From UBA4582 sp964228885 (GTDB lineage: Bacteria; Pseudomonadota; Gammaproteobacteria; Pseudomonadales; Azotimanducaceae): a stretch of DNA of 64,000 nt. Positions 41,424 through 49,537 of the stretch are shown piece by piece. The translations under genes and the position numbers were made by a program. The stretch lies in NCBI GenBank assembly GCA_964228885.1, contig CAXRCG010000121.1, positions 11,122-75,121 on the forward strand. The letters run 5' to 3'. Positions within the stretch are counted from its first letter, which is position 1. The number at the start of each line of letters is the position of its first letter. The notes below the pieces were generated by a model. The model saw nothing but the letters and a program-made list of their open reading frames with translations, was not told where the DNA came from and did not search any database.

Positions 41424-42839
41424 ATGAACTTACCTAGATTTGACAACGCCAGAGTCCTGACTATTGGTGATGCAATGCTTGACCGCTATTGGCATGGCGC
41501 GACATCGCGAATTTCAGCCGAGGCGCCCATCCCTGTTGTTGATGTGGATGTTGTTGAGGATCGTCTTGGTGGTGCTGCAAACGTTGTGTTGAATGTTTCA
41601 GCCCTTGGCGCAAGTTCCGCACTGGTAGCGACTCTCGGCGATGATGAATATGGCGTAATCATCCGCAACAAACTTTCCTCAGCAGGTATTTCGGATTTGT
41701 GTGTTTTAAGCCCGGAGCACCAAACTGTAGCTAAACTGAGAATAGTCAGCCAGGGACAGCAACTTGTGCGAGCAGATTTCGAAGAAATCAAGGACAGCCC
41801 CTTTGCGATGCTAGAAGAGATGTTTTCTCAAGGGCTGGCTAACTGCGATATCGTTATTATGTCTGATTATGACAAAGGGGTTATCAGCGACCCAGCCAGT
41901 TATATTCGATTGGCCCAGCGCCGGAACATCCCGGTTTTAGTTGATCCGAAGTTCAAGGACTTTTCAGAGTATGCGGGTGCAACGATCATCAAGCCTAATA
42001 GAACCGAGTTCGTTAAATCTGTTGGTCACTGGCAATCTGAAAATGAACTTGTTGAGAAGTGTCGCGGGATGATCAACGCGCTTGGAATAGAAGCTTTGCT
42101 GGTGACCCGAGACAGTGAAGGGTTAACACTGGTGCAGAAAAACAAACCCGAGATGCATTTGCCGGCACGAAGGAGAGAGGTTTACGATCTTAGTGGCGCC
42201 GGAGACACGGTGGTGGCAACTTTGGCAACAGCCCTCTCAGCGGGGGAAACACTGGAAGACGCCGTAGGACTCGCAAATATTGCGGCGGGTCTTGCTGTTA
42301 GCAAGCCGGGTATTGTGAGTGTCAGTGGACCAGAACTTAGGCTTGAGTTAGCTGAAGACATGGGATTCAGCAAGGGGGTCATGACCCAGGAGCAACTGCT
42401 TCAAACGAGCGATGAGGCTCGAAGCAGAAATGAGAAGATTGTATTTACAAACGGTTGCTTTGATATCTTGCATGCGGGACATGTTAATTATTTGACAGAG
42501 GCGCGCGCTCTGGGGGACAGATTGATTATCGCTGTTAATGATGACGAAAGCGTCCATCGTCTCAAAGGTGAAGGTCGGCCGATCAATAGTGTAGACAGAA
42601 GACTAACAATGTTGGCGGGTCTAGCTGCGGTTGATTGGGTGGTATCGTATTCTGAAGATACACCGGAGGCATTGCTATCGAAACTCAAGCCTGACGTTCT
42701 GGTTAAAGGCGGTGACTATGGTTTAGAAGAAGTAGTCGGGGCTGACATCGTTAAAGCATACGGGGGTGAAGTCGCTGTGCTAAATCTTGTGGAAGATTGT
42801 TCAACCACTGCCATTGCTGAGAAGATCAGAAACTTGTAA
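41424..42839 (+). CDS. hldE: Bifunctional heptose-7-phosphate kinase/heptose-1-phosphate adenylyltransferase
   Basis: 471-residue cytosolic enzyme supplying ADP-heptose for WaaC and WaaF. The N-terminal ribokinase domain (about 1-320) has ARVLTIGDAMLDRYWHG, DRLGGAANVVLN and the catalytic DLSGAGDTVVAT with Asp255 onward. The C-terminal nucleotidyltransferase domain (about 340-471) has FTNGCFDILHAGHVNYL with the HxGH pair His350/His353. Both active sites are intact and the length is standard. It overlaps the convergent aldo/keto reductase by 14 bases at the 3' end. Confidence 0.96.
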   Translation: MNLPRFDNARVLTIGDAMLDRYWHGATSRISAEAPIPVVDVDVVEDRLGGAANVVLNVSALGASSALVATLGDDEYGVIIRNKLSSAGISDLCVLSPEHQTVAKLRIVSQGQQLVRADFEEIKDSPFAMLEEMFSQGLANCDIVIMSDYDKGVISDPASYIRLAQRRNIPVLVDPKFKDFSEYAGATIIKPNRTEFVKSVGHWQSENELVEKCRGMINALGIEALLVTRDSEGLTLVQKNKPEMHLPARRREVYDLSGAGDTVVATLATALSAGETLEDAVGLANIAAGLAVSKPGIVSVSGPELRLELAEDMGFSKGVMTQEQLLQTSDEARSRNEKIVFTNGCFDILHAGHVNYLTEARALGDRLIIAVNDDESVHRLKGEGRPINSVDRRLTMLAGLAAVDWVVSYSEDTPEALLSKLKPDVLVKGGDYGLEEVVGADIVKAYGGEVAVLNLVEDCSTTAIAEKIRNL

Positions 42840-43629
42840 TCCTCGCCAGTGTCTCTACGTTTCTACTCAGATGGATCGGGCTAATTGTGCCGATAACCGC
42901 CGAGCTGATTGCCGATGATGACATGGCGAATCTCAACGCTTCCGACGCGTCGCTAGCGTGACCGCTACCGAGTACTTTTTTCAGTAATAAACCCTTGCCA
43001 AGTTGTTCTGCTCTGGAGATGACCGCTGCTTGGTTTTTCTCGTGCTGATTGTAAGTGATCATGACGGTGTCGAGTTCGGTGATAGAGAGAATACCGGCTT
43101 CCACGGAATTTGTTGATGCGCCAATCAGGCGTATGTAGCCTTTCTGCTGGTACAGACGAAGTATAGGTATCACCTCGGTGTTGTTGAGATTGTCCACGTC
43201 CTGTTTGTTGCAATGAATCAGAACGAGATCAAGATAGTCCGTGTTCAGTTTTCGTAGGCTGTCCTCAAGACTTTGGATCGTTGATTTGGCGCTGAAATCG
43301 TAATGTGAAATCCCATCTGCAAAGCGCTCACCAACCTTGGTGCTGACGACCCACTGATCTCTGGACCCTCTGATTAGCTTGCCGAGTCGTTCTTCGCTCG
43401 TCCCATACGCTGGCGCGGTATCAAGAAAATTAATACCTAATTCCTTTGCACGATCCAGTAACAGCGCTAATTCTAGATCCGTTGGCAATGAAAAGTCGCT
43501 CGGATATTTAAGTCCAATATTTCGGCCAAATTTCACTGTCCCCAATCCTAAGGTCGATACCTTGATATCCGAATCACCGAGGGGACGATAACTATCGGCG
43601 GTGAGAATCGCGGGACTTGAGTCGGTCAA
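42826..43629 (-). CDS. Aldo/keto reductase family protein
   Basis: 267-residue (beta/alpha)8 NADPH-dependent oxidoreductase. Conserved catalytic elements are FLDTAPAYGTSEERLGKLI near residues 68-86 (Asp and Tyr of the tetrad), STKVGERF (Lys), DYLDLVLIHCNK near 132 (His position), and IGASTNSVEAG. The start is TTG overlapping the stop of the FAD oxidoreductase as TTGA, so the two are coupled and the enzymes likely act in one pathway. Substrate unknown. Its end overlaps hldE on the opposite strand. Confidence 0.82.
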   Translation of the reverse strand: MTDSSPAILTADSYRPLGDSDIKVSTLGLGTVKFGRNIGLKYPSDFSLPTDLELALLLDRAKELGINFLDTAPAYGTSEERLGKLIRGSRDQWVVSTKVGERFADGISHYDFSAKSTIQSLEDSLRKLNTDYLDLVLIHCNKQDVDNLNNTEVIPILRLYQQKGYIRLIGASTNSVEAGILSITELDTVMITYNQHEKNQAAVISRAEQLGKGLLLKKVLGSGHASDASEALRFAMSSSAISSAVIGTISPIHLSRNVETLARITSF

Positions 43630-44795
43630 AACAGACCGTCCCAGGGGGATATGCCCACTGTCGCATGGGGCAGATCATATTTTGGTGGTGCTGATAGGTT
43701 AGGAGACATTGGTATTGCCTGGCTGACCTGTTCGGCTAGCATCGGGGTCAGTGTTAATTTGGTCGGCCAGCAAATCAGCGAATTGTCGGAATGATGTACG
43801 AAAGGAAAGTCGGGCCGTGAATGATTTTCCTGTGCTGGTTCCGCTCTATCTATACGAAAACTGGTCCAGCTGAGATTGTCGATATCTATCCAAGGTAACA
43901 GATCCTTAACTTCTCTTCGGGCCAGTTCTATTTGTTCCTCGCCAGACTTTGTGACCCCCGTTTCTGCCAGATTGCCGCCCAAGTACCAGACATTGTCACC
44001 GTCTTGGCAAGGATGAGTTGTGAATGTGAGTCTTGGCTTGGAGGCAGACCTTATCGAGACTGCATGGGCGTATATGCTTGGCAAATTGCCTTTGGCAGCA
44101 ACCTGATGGAGAGGTCGGCGCTGCATTGAAATGTTTGCTACTTTTGCTTTTTTGAGTAATGTCTCATTACCTGCGCCTGCTGCAAAGATGTAAACCGCAG
44201 CAGTGAGAAGTTCGCCAGTCGAGAGAGTGATGCCGGTGATATTTCCTTCATTGTCTGTGTTGACCTCGGGTGCATCACGATAGATTGCTTTGCTGTAAGG
44301 TTTGCTGAGTTGCTGGAGCAAAGATTGGGTGTTAAGCACAAGGTCCTCGAGCTCATACAAGTTGCCCCTGAAAGCTTGGTTTCTGAATGTTTCGGGATAG
44401 TCCTTAAAGTCAAGCGCGTTGACGCGACCCCTGAGAGACTTGCTGCCGAAAAAGGCCGTTACTTTTGAAGTGAGCGCCCCATCTGAAAACATATGGTAAT
44501 TTTCAGACAATATCTCAACACCCGAGAGATCAACAGGGCCATCTCCACTGATGCATCTTCGCCAAACTTCAGGCATTCGCGCGATGGATTCAGAAGCAGG
44601 TGTAGTAAAACCACCAAGAGTATATTTGATACCACCGTGAATCATGCCCTGAGATGCAAGGGATTGGCCAGATCCCAACGCGTCTTTTTCAAACAACAGT
44701 GTTTGATAGCCCTCTCGCGACAGTTGATTGAGTAACCAGAGACCACATACACCGCCACCTATGATGGCGATTTGTGTGTCAGTTTGAATTGGCAT
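43626..44795 (-). CDS. FAD-dependent oxidoreductase of the DAO family
   Basis: 389-residue flavoprotein with N-terminal FAD motif IAIIGGGVCGLWLLNQLSREG (cited in part) and FEKDALGSGQSLASQGMIHGG near residues 35-55, typical of the D-amino-acid/glycerol-3-phosphate oxidoreductase family. The middle AAGAGNETLL loop near 209-218 and the C-terminal domain complete the fold. Substrate cannot be inferred. It forms a coupled pair with the aldo/keto reductase (TTGA overlap) and is inserted between hldE and waaA on the opposite strand. Its promoter lies in the short gap before the CWC-DUF5522 gene. Confidence 0.8.
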   Translation of the reverse strand: MPIQTDTQIAIIGGGVCGLWLLNQLSREGYQTLLFEKDALGSGQSLASQGMIHGGIKYTLGGFTTPASESIARMPEVWRRCISGDGPVDLSGVEILSENYHMFSDGALTSKVTAFFGSKSLRGRVNALDFKDYPETFRNQAFRGNLYELEDLVLNTQSLLQQLSKPYSKAIYRDAPEVNTDNEGNITGITLSTGELLTAAVYIFAAGAGNETLLKKAKVANISMQRRPLHQVAAKGNLPSIYAHAVSIRSASKPRLTFTTHPCQDGDNVWYLGGNLAETGVTKSGEEQIELARREVKDLLPWIDIDNLSWTSFRIDRAEPAQENHSRPDFPFVHHSDNSLICWPTKLTLTPMLAEQVSQAIPMSPNLSAPPKYDLPHATVGISPWDGLF

Positions 44796-44852
44796 TGGCT
44801 TTCGCTTGGGTTTAATTGCCGCAGATTATAACATTGGGCGGGCTGGATTGGG

Positions 44853-45290
44853 ATGTCTTGGAAAATGAGTCGGGGTTTAATAGACCAAACTGATATTGTG
44901 AATGTAACAACCTCGCATTGTGTAGAGTGTGGTGTTGATATGGCGTGCGGGGCTGATAGTGAAATGCCGTGCTGTTGGTGTAAAGCATTCCCTCGATTAC
45001 CACCCGAGGCTGGTGTTGATGGCAGCCAATGCCTGTGCTCAAATTGCCTAGGTTTTGTTTTGAATCGTGGCGTTGAACGAGGAATTGAAGAAAAAGGGGT
45101 GAGCGCGATGGTTGCCCTTGCCAGTGAAAACAGAATCAATCCTGTCAGCGATACTGTTAGGGGCAAGCCCAGGCTAGTAGAGCATGTTGACTTCGAAATA
45201 GAGAACGGAAATTATGTTTTCTCTTCCTGGTATCACCTCAAACGGGGATACTGTTGTGGGAGTGGTTGCCGGAACTGCCCTTTTGATTAG
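44853..45290 (+). CDS. Cysteine-rich CWC/DUF5522 fusion protein
   Basis: 145-residue protein that joins two small metal-binding-like modules. Residues 22-70 contain C-x2-C and C-x3-C-C-x2-C arrangements (CVECG, DMACG, PCCWCKAFP, CLCSNCL), which is the cysteine-rich CWC family. Residues about 115-145 have ENGNYVFSSWYHLKRGYCC followed by SGCRNCPF, the DUF5522 pattern. Both modules are expected to bind zinc or an iron-sulfur cluster; the function of either is not established. The start can be ATG 44853 or ATG 44865. Its last 8 bases overlap the likely start of waaA, so it is coupled to it. Confidence 0.8.
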   Translation: MSWKMSRGLIDQTDIVNVTTSHCVECGVDMACGADSEMPCCWCKAFPRLPPEAGVDGSQCLCSNCLGFVLNRGVERGIEEKGVSAMVALASENRINPVSDTVRGKPRLVEHVDFEIENGNYVFSSWYHLKRGYCCGSGCRNCPFD

Positions 45291-46563
45291 ACACCTATAC
45301 AGCTTTTTTTTCTACTTGGCCTTACCCGTTGTTTTTCTCAGGCTGCTCTGGCGTTCCCGAAAAGAGCCAGTTTATAGAAGCAACTTCTTACAACGACTCG
45401 GCTTTGGTGAACCCTTGTCTAGTCATAAACTGATTTGGGTCCATGCTGTTTCAGCCGGAGAAACCATTGCAGCGACTCCACTTGTCCTCAGGCTATTGAG
45501 CCAGGGCTATGAAGTTTTGATGACCAATATGACACCAACTGGAAGGGAGCGTGCTTTGGGGCTGTTGGGGCGTCGAGTGGAAAATCGTTATGCGCCTTAT
45601 GATACGCCAGATGCGGTGAAACGATTCTTACGTCTGACGAACCCGAAGGCGCTAATCATCATTGATACCGAACTTTGGCCTAACATGTTGCATTATGCCG
45701 CCTCGCGCGGTGTTAAGACCATCGTTGTGAACGGACGATTATCAGAGAAATCTGCAAGGGGCTATAAGAGAATCAGCGCATTGTCTGTCCCCATGATGAC
45801 ATCAATTTTTCGAGTTGCGGCTCAGAGTGAAGCGCAGGGTCGGCGATTCATCGCACTTGGGCTTGAGGAACTAAAGCTTCGTGTCACCGGTAGTACCAAG
45901 TTTGATGTCGAGCACGACAAAGGCTCGAGCGCGGCCTCTGAGTTACTCGGTCCTAGTCTTCATGATCGGTTTGTGTTGGTTGCTGCAAGTACACATCACG
46001 GGGAAGAGGAAGAGATACTCAAGGCATTAACCCTGTTGGAAAAGGCCGTACCGGATATCCTGTTGGTGTTGGTTCCACGGCACCCCTATCGAGCTGAGGA
46101 AGTACTCAGGCTATGTAAAAAATCTGGTTTCCTCACCCAGAAGCACAGTGACGGGCACGTCTGCGACGAGGCTACTCGCGTGTATTTGTTGGATACAATG
46201 GGTGAGTTAATGGCTTTTTATAGCATGGCCAATGCAGCGTTCGTTGGTGGAAGTCTGGCACCCATAGGTGGGCATAACCCTATGGAACCAGCCAGTTTCG
46301 GTTTGCCTGTTTTCATGGGTCCCTACATCAGAAATGTGAGTGATATTGCGCAACAGTTTGTTGATGAGGGCGGTATGAAGATAGTTCACACGGCCCTCGA
46401 TCTTGTCGAGGAAATACAATTGATTCAGGGCTCCGAAGCGGAGTTGCAGCGAAGGTTCGAAGCGCAGAGTCGAGTGATGGTGCGTAACAAGGGCGCTTTA
46501 GACAGGGTCGAAAAATTAGTAGTGCAAGCGATGGAGCAACCAAATTCTGCCATTCTTCGTTAA
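45283..46563 (+). CDS. waaA: Kdo transferase
   Basis: 426-residue GT30 membrane-anchored enzyme that adds Kdo to lipid A precursor. An N-terminal membrane anchor (HLYSFFFYLALPVVFLRLLW) is followed by GFGEPLSSHKLIWVHAVSAGE with the catalytic Glu, TELWPNMLHYA near 130, and the C-terminal FVGGSLAPIGGHNPMEPA near 320. The frame opens upstream at 45214, but a TTG at 45283-45285 gives the normal length and starts right before the anchor; it overlaps the CWC-DUF5522 stop by 8 bases. The long version would put 23 unusual residues in front of the anchor. Confidence 0.88.
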   Translation: MIRHLYSFFFYLALPVVFLRLLWRSRKEPVYRSNFLQRLGFGEPLSSHKLIWVHAVSAGETIAATPLVLRLLSQGYEVLMTNMTPTGRERALGLLGRRVENRYAPYDTPDAVKRFLRLTNPKALIIIDTELWPNMLHYAASRGVKTIVVNGRLSEKSARGYKRISALSVPMMTSIFRVAAQSEAQGRRFIALGLEELKLRVTGSTKFDVEHDKGSSAASELLGPSLHDRFVLVAASTHHGEEEEILKALTLLEKAVPDILLVLVPRHPYRAEEVLRLCKKSGFLTQKHSDGHVCDEATRVYLLDTMGELMAFYSMANAAFVGGSLAPIGGHNPMEPASFGLPVFMGPYIRNVSDIAQQFVDEGGMKIVHTALDLVEEIQLIQGSEAELQRRFEAQSRVMVRNKGALDRVEKLVVQAMEQPNSAILR

Positions 46564-46764
46564 ATCAAGTTGCTAAAAACCCTGCTAGATCGGCGAACAC
46601 CCGCCTGAAAGCTGGTTCGATTGCTTTCCTGCTTTCTACAAGAAATATGATAGGCTAGCACTGAACTGCAAGGCTTGCGGTGAGCCGATGAAGGCCTACC
46701 GGGCATTAATAACAGGTAAAGGCAAAGACAAAACCTGGTGACAATTGTAACTAGCGATCATGAA

Positions 46765-47220
46765 ATGACGAGAAAGCGAAAATACGTACCAGATCTGGTG
46801 TCGGATATGGCCGAATGTGATGCAAATTATATTCGCTTGCAGCGGCTTTTTTCGTCTATGGATAGCGAGGAGCTGAGAGAGTTTGGTGTCGAGGGTGTGA
46901 CGGAAGACGGTGCGCGAGTCAGTCTGCACATTACGGAGCGCTGTCGCTATACCACGATGATGACAATGCGGGTTGAGAACGAAGCAGACAAACCTTGGGT
47001 ACGTTGGCCGTTGTTAACGATTCGTGTTTACCATGATACAAAATCGGCTGAAGTCGTCAGCTTCGAGCGACATCGAAATTTTAAGTACAGATACGCTACG
47101 CCCAACCGCGAGATGTTCCAGCCTGACGAAAAGTCCCAGATCAATAAGTTTCTTGGAGAGTTGCTGACCTTTTGCATTGAAAGAGGTCGTTCCCTCGAGC
47201 ATGTATCGATTAGACCCTGA
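46765..47220 (+). CDS. yqiB: DUF1249 family protein (YqiB-like)
   Basis: 151-residue cytosolic protein of unknown function, similar to E. coli YqiB: KRKYVPDLVSDMAECDANY at the start, ITERCRYTTMMTM near residue 58, MTVRLYHD-like TIRVYHDTKSAEVV near 85, and NREMFQPDEKSQINKFLGELL near 112. A GTG nine codons upstream (46738) is also possible; the ATG at 46765 reproduces the family N-terminus. In E. coli and Pseudomonas the gene lies with nudF, cpdA and yqiA before parE. Here those three are missing from the stretch. Confidence 0.85.
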   Translation: MTRKRKYVPDLVSDMAECDANYIRLQRLFSSMDSEELREFGVEGVTEDGARVSLHITERCRYTTMMTMRVENEADKPWVRWPLLTIRVYHDTKSAEVVSFERHRNFKYRYATPNREMFQPDEKSQINKFLGELLTFCIERGRSLEHVSIRP

Positions 47221-47270
47221 TTTCCGCATCAGCTGCTTAAATTTCTAAAGAATAAAATCAACTCGCCCTG

Positions 47271-47276
47271 TATAAT
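47271..47276 (+). promoter_or_regulatory. Candidate -10 element upstream of parE
   Basis: A TATAAT hexamer preceded by TG sits 129 bases before the parE start in an otherwise empty 184-base gap. No good -35 was seen at 17 bases. Single-hexamer evidence. Confidence 0.35.
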
Positions 47277-47404
47277 CATCGAACGCCGGTTCTTACTGGA
47301 CCCGACACTTCACGCCGCAACGAGACTGAATTGATTTGATCCTCTGCCTACATGTTCTTATGTTTACTTGCGTCCATTCCGAACGAATTAGATTGAAAAA
47401 TTAA

Positions 47405-49309
47405 ATGGCAAATAACTCCTATAAAGCTGACTCAATTGAAGTCCTGGAAGGTCTAGACCCTGTCAGAAAACGACCTGGAATGTATACAGATACCACTCGC
47501 CCAAATCACTTGGCCCAAGAAGTGATTGACAATAGTGTTGATGAAGCGTTGGAAGGGTATGCAAATGAAATAAGAGTCACGCTCCGAAAAGACGGCTCAA
47601 TGTCAGTGGGTGACAATGGTCGGGGTATGCCGGTTGATATTCACAAGAAAGAGAAGGTCTCGGGTGTTGAGCTTATTCTTAGTCGACTTCATTCCGGGGC
47701 CAAGTTTAACAGTGATAATTATAAGTTCTCTGGAGGGCTGCACGGGGTTGGCGTTTCGGTTGTTAACGCACTCTCACTTCAATTTGAAATTTATATTAAG
47801 CGTGATGGCAAGTTACATCACATGGGTTTCAAGAACGGTAATAAATCCAAAGATCTGGCCGTGAAAGATAGTGTCGGGAAGAGAAATACCGGCACGCTGA
47901 TTAATTTTAAGCCTGATCCTCAGTACTTTGATTCGCCCAAATTTTCTGTCTCCAAAATGAAGCACTTGCTTAAGGCTAAGGCAGTGCTTTGCCCCGGTCT
48001 GCGCGTGTTCTTTACTGATGAAACTGCGAGTAAAGAAGAAGAGAAAAGTTTTGAGTGGTTTTATGAGACAGGTCTCAAAGACTATTTGACCCATGAACTG
48101 GGTGGTTATGAAGTATTGCCTGCTGAGCCCTTTTTGGGTTCTGTTTCGGGCAATGATGAAGCGGTCGACTGGGCTGTGCAGTGGTTGCCTGAAGGTGGAG
48201 AACTTGTGACGGAAAGTTACGTTAATCTCATACCAACGGCGCAAGGTGGCACTCACGTTAATGGTTTGCGTTCGGGTTTGCTTGAGGCGCTTCGTGAGTT
48301 TTGCGAGTTTCGAAACATGGTGCCCCGTGGGGTAAAAATTTCTGCGGATGATATCTGGGACAGGTGCGCCCATGTGCTGTCTGCAAAAATGCTTGAGCCG
48401 CAATTTGCTGGTCAAACAAAAGAGCGATTGAACTCAAGACAAGCAGCAACTTTTATTTCCGGTGTTGTCAAAGATAGCTTTAGTCTTTGGCTTAATCAGC
48501 ATGTAGCCGAGGCGGAACTTATTGCGGAACTGGCGATAAACAACGCCCAGGCGCGTTTGCGTGCAGGTAAAAAAGTTGCACGCAAAAAGGTAACATCCGG
48601 ACCAGCTCTCCCGGGAAAGTTAGCTGATTGCTCTTGCCAGGATGCCATGCAAGGGGAGCTGTTTTTGGTAGAAGGAGATTCTGCCGGTGGTTCGGCAAAG
48701 CAGGCACGGGACAGGGAAACTCAAGCGATTATGCCGCTTCGGGGCAAGATCCTTAATACTTGGGAAGTAGATTCTTCTGAAATTCTAGCCTCTCAGGAGG
48801 TTCATGATATTTCCGTTGCGCTGGGTATTGACCCCGCATCGCCGGATCTTACTGGCCTGCGATACGGCAAAATTTGTATTCTGGCGGATGCGGACTCAGA
48901 TGGTTTGCATATCGCTAGCTTGCTGATAGCACTTTTTGTTAAACACTTTCCATCGTTGGTTGAAAACGGCCACGTATTTGTTGCAATGCCTCCGCTATAT
49001 AGAATCGATGTTGGCAAGGAGGTTTTTTATGCCTTGGACGAATCAGAGCGGCAAGGCTATCTTGATTTGATCGAAGCTGAAAAGAAAAAAGGTAAGGTAA
49101 CGGTTCAGCGATTCAAGGGATTGGGTGAGATGAACCCTCTGCAACTTCGTGAGACAGCCATGAACGAAGAGACTAGGCGATTAGTACAATTGAACATGGA
49201 GTCGGGTAGCAAGGTGACGGAAACGCTCGATATGTTGTTGTCGAAGAAGCGAGCGGCAGATCGCAAAAGCTGGCTCGAAGAAAAAGGTGATCAGGCAGAA
49301 ATTTTGTAG
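47405..49309 (+). CDS. parE: DNA topoisomerase IV subunit B
   Basis: 634-residue ATPase subunit of the chromosome decatenase. The GHKL ATPase domain has IEVLEGLDPVRKRPGMYTD (cited in part), DNSVDEALEGYANEI, VGDNGRGMPVD near 73 and GGLHGVGVSVVNALS near 104. The TOPRIM domain has LFLVEGDSAGGSAKQARDR near 420 and ILADADSDGLHI. Length is typical of ParE rather than GyrB, and it pairs with parC downstream. ParC follows after about 230 bases. Confidence 0.96.
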   Translation: MANNSYKADSIEVLEGLDPVRKRPGMYTDTTRPNHLAQEVIDNSVDEALEGYANEIRVTLRKDGSMSVGDNGRGMPVDIHKKEKVSGVELILSRLHSGAKFNSDNYKFSGGLHGVGVSVVNALSLQFEIYIKRDGKLHHMGFKNGNKSKDLAVKDSVGKRNTGTLINFKPDPQYFDSPKFSVSKMKHLLKAKAVLCPGLRVFFTDETASKEEEKSFEWFYETGLKDYLTHELGGYEVLPAEPFLGSVSGNDEAVDWAVQWLPEGGELVTESYVNLIPTAQGGTHVNGLRSGLLEALREFCEFRNMVPRGVKISADDIWDRCAHVLSAKMLEPQFAGQTKERLNSRQAATFISGVVKDSFSLWLNQHVAEAELIAELAINNAQARLRAGKKVARKKVTSGPALPGKLADCSCQDAMQGELFLVEGDSAGGSAKQARDRETQAIMPLRGKILNTWEVDSSEILASQEVHDISVALGIDPASPDLTGLRYGKICILADADSDGLHIASLLIALFVKHFPSLVENGHVFVAMPPLYRIDVGKEVFYALDESERQGYLDLIEAEKKKGKVTVQRFKGLGEMNPLQLRETAMNEETRRLVQLNMESGSKVTETLDMLLSKKRAADRKSWLEEKGDQAEIL

Positions 49310-49537
49310 TTAAAAAGACGCAAAACAGGGCGCCCGGCGAGTGATCATTCAAGTGCCCGGACGAAAACTAATGACCACATATGCACCGTGTGAGTATGAG
49401 GAGAGCCGTTACAGCCATTAGTTTTTGAAGGTCTATGATAAATTAGACGAAGAGAAGTCATTGTTGCTGGTGTGCGACCCACTCACGGCGGGTTGTGGAC
49501 GGGAACTAACCATTTCTATATCGAGAACAGTCAGTTA

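Noticed and set aside
47813..48415. 200-codon minus-strand frame opposite parE
   Set aside because: Antisense to the conserved parE core; no motif and no start signal.
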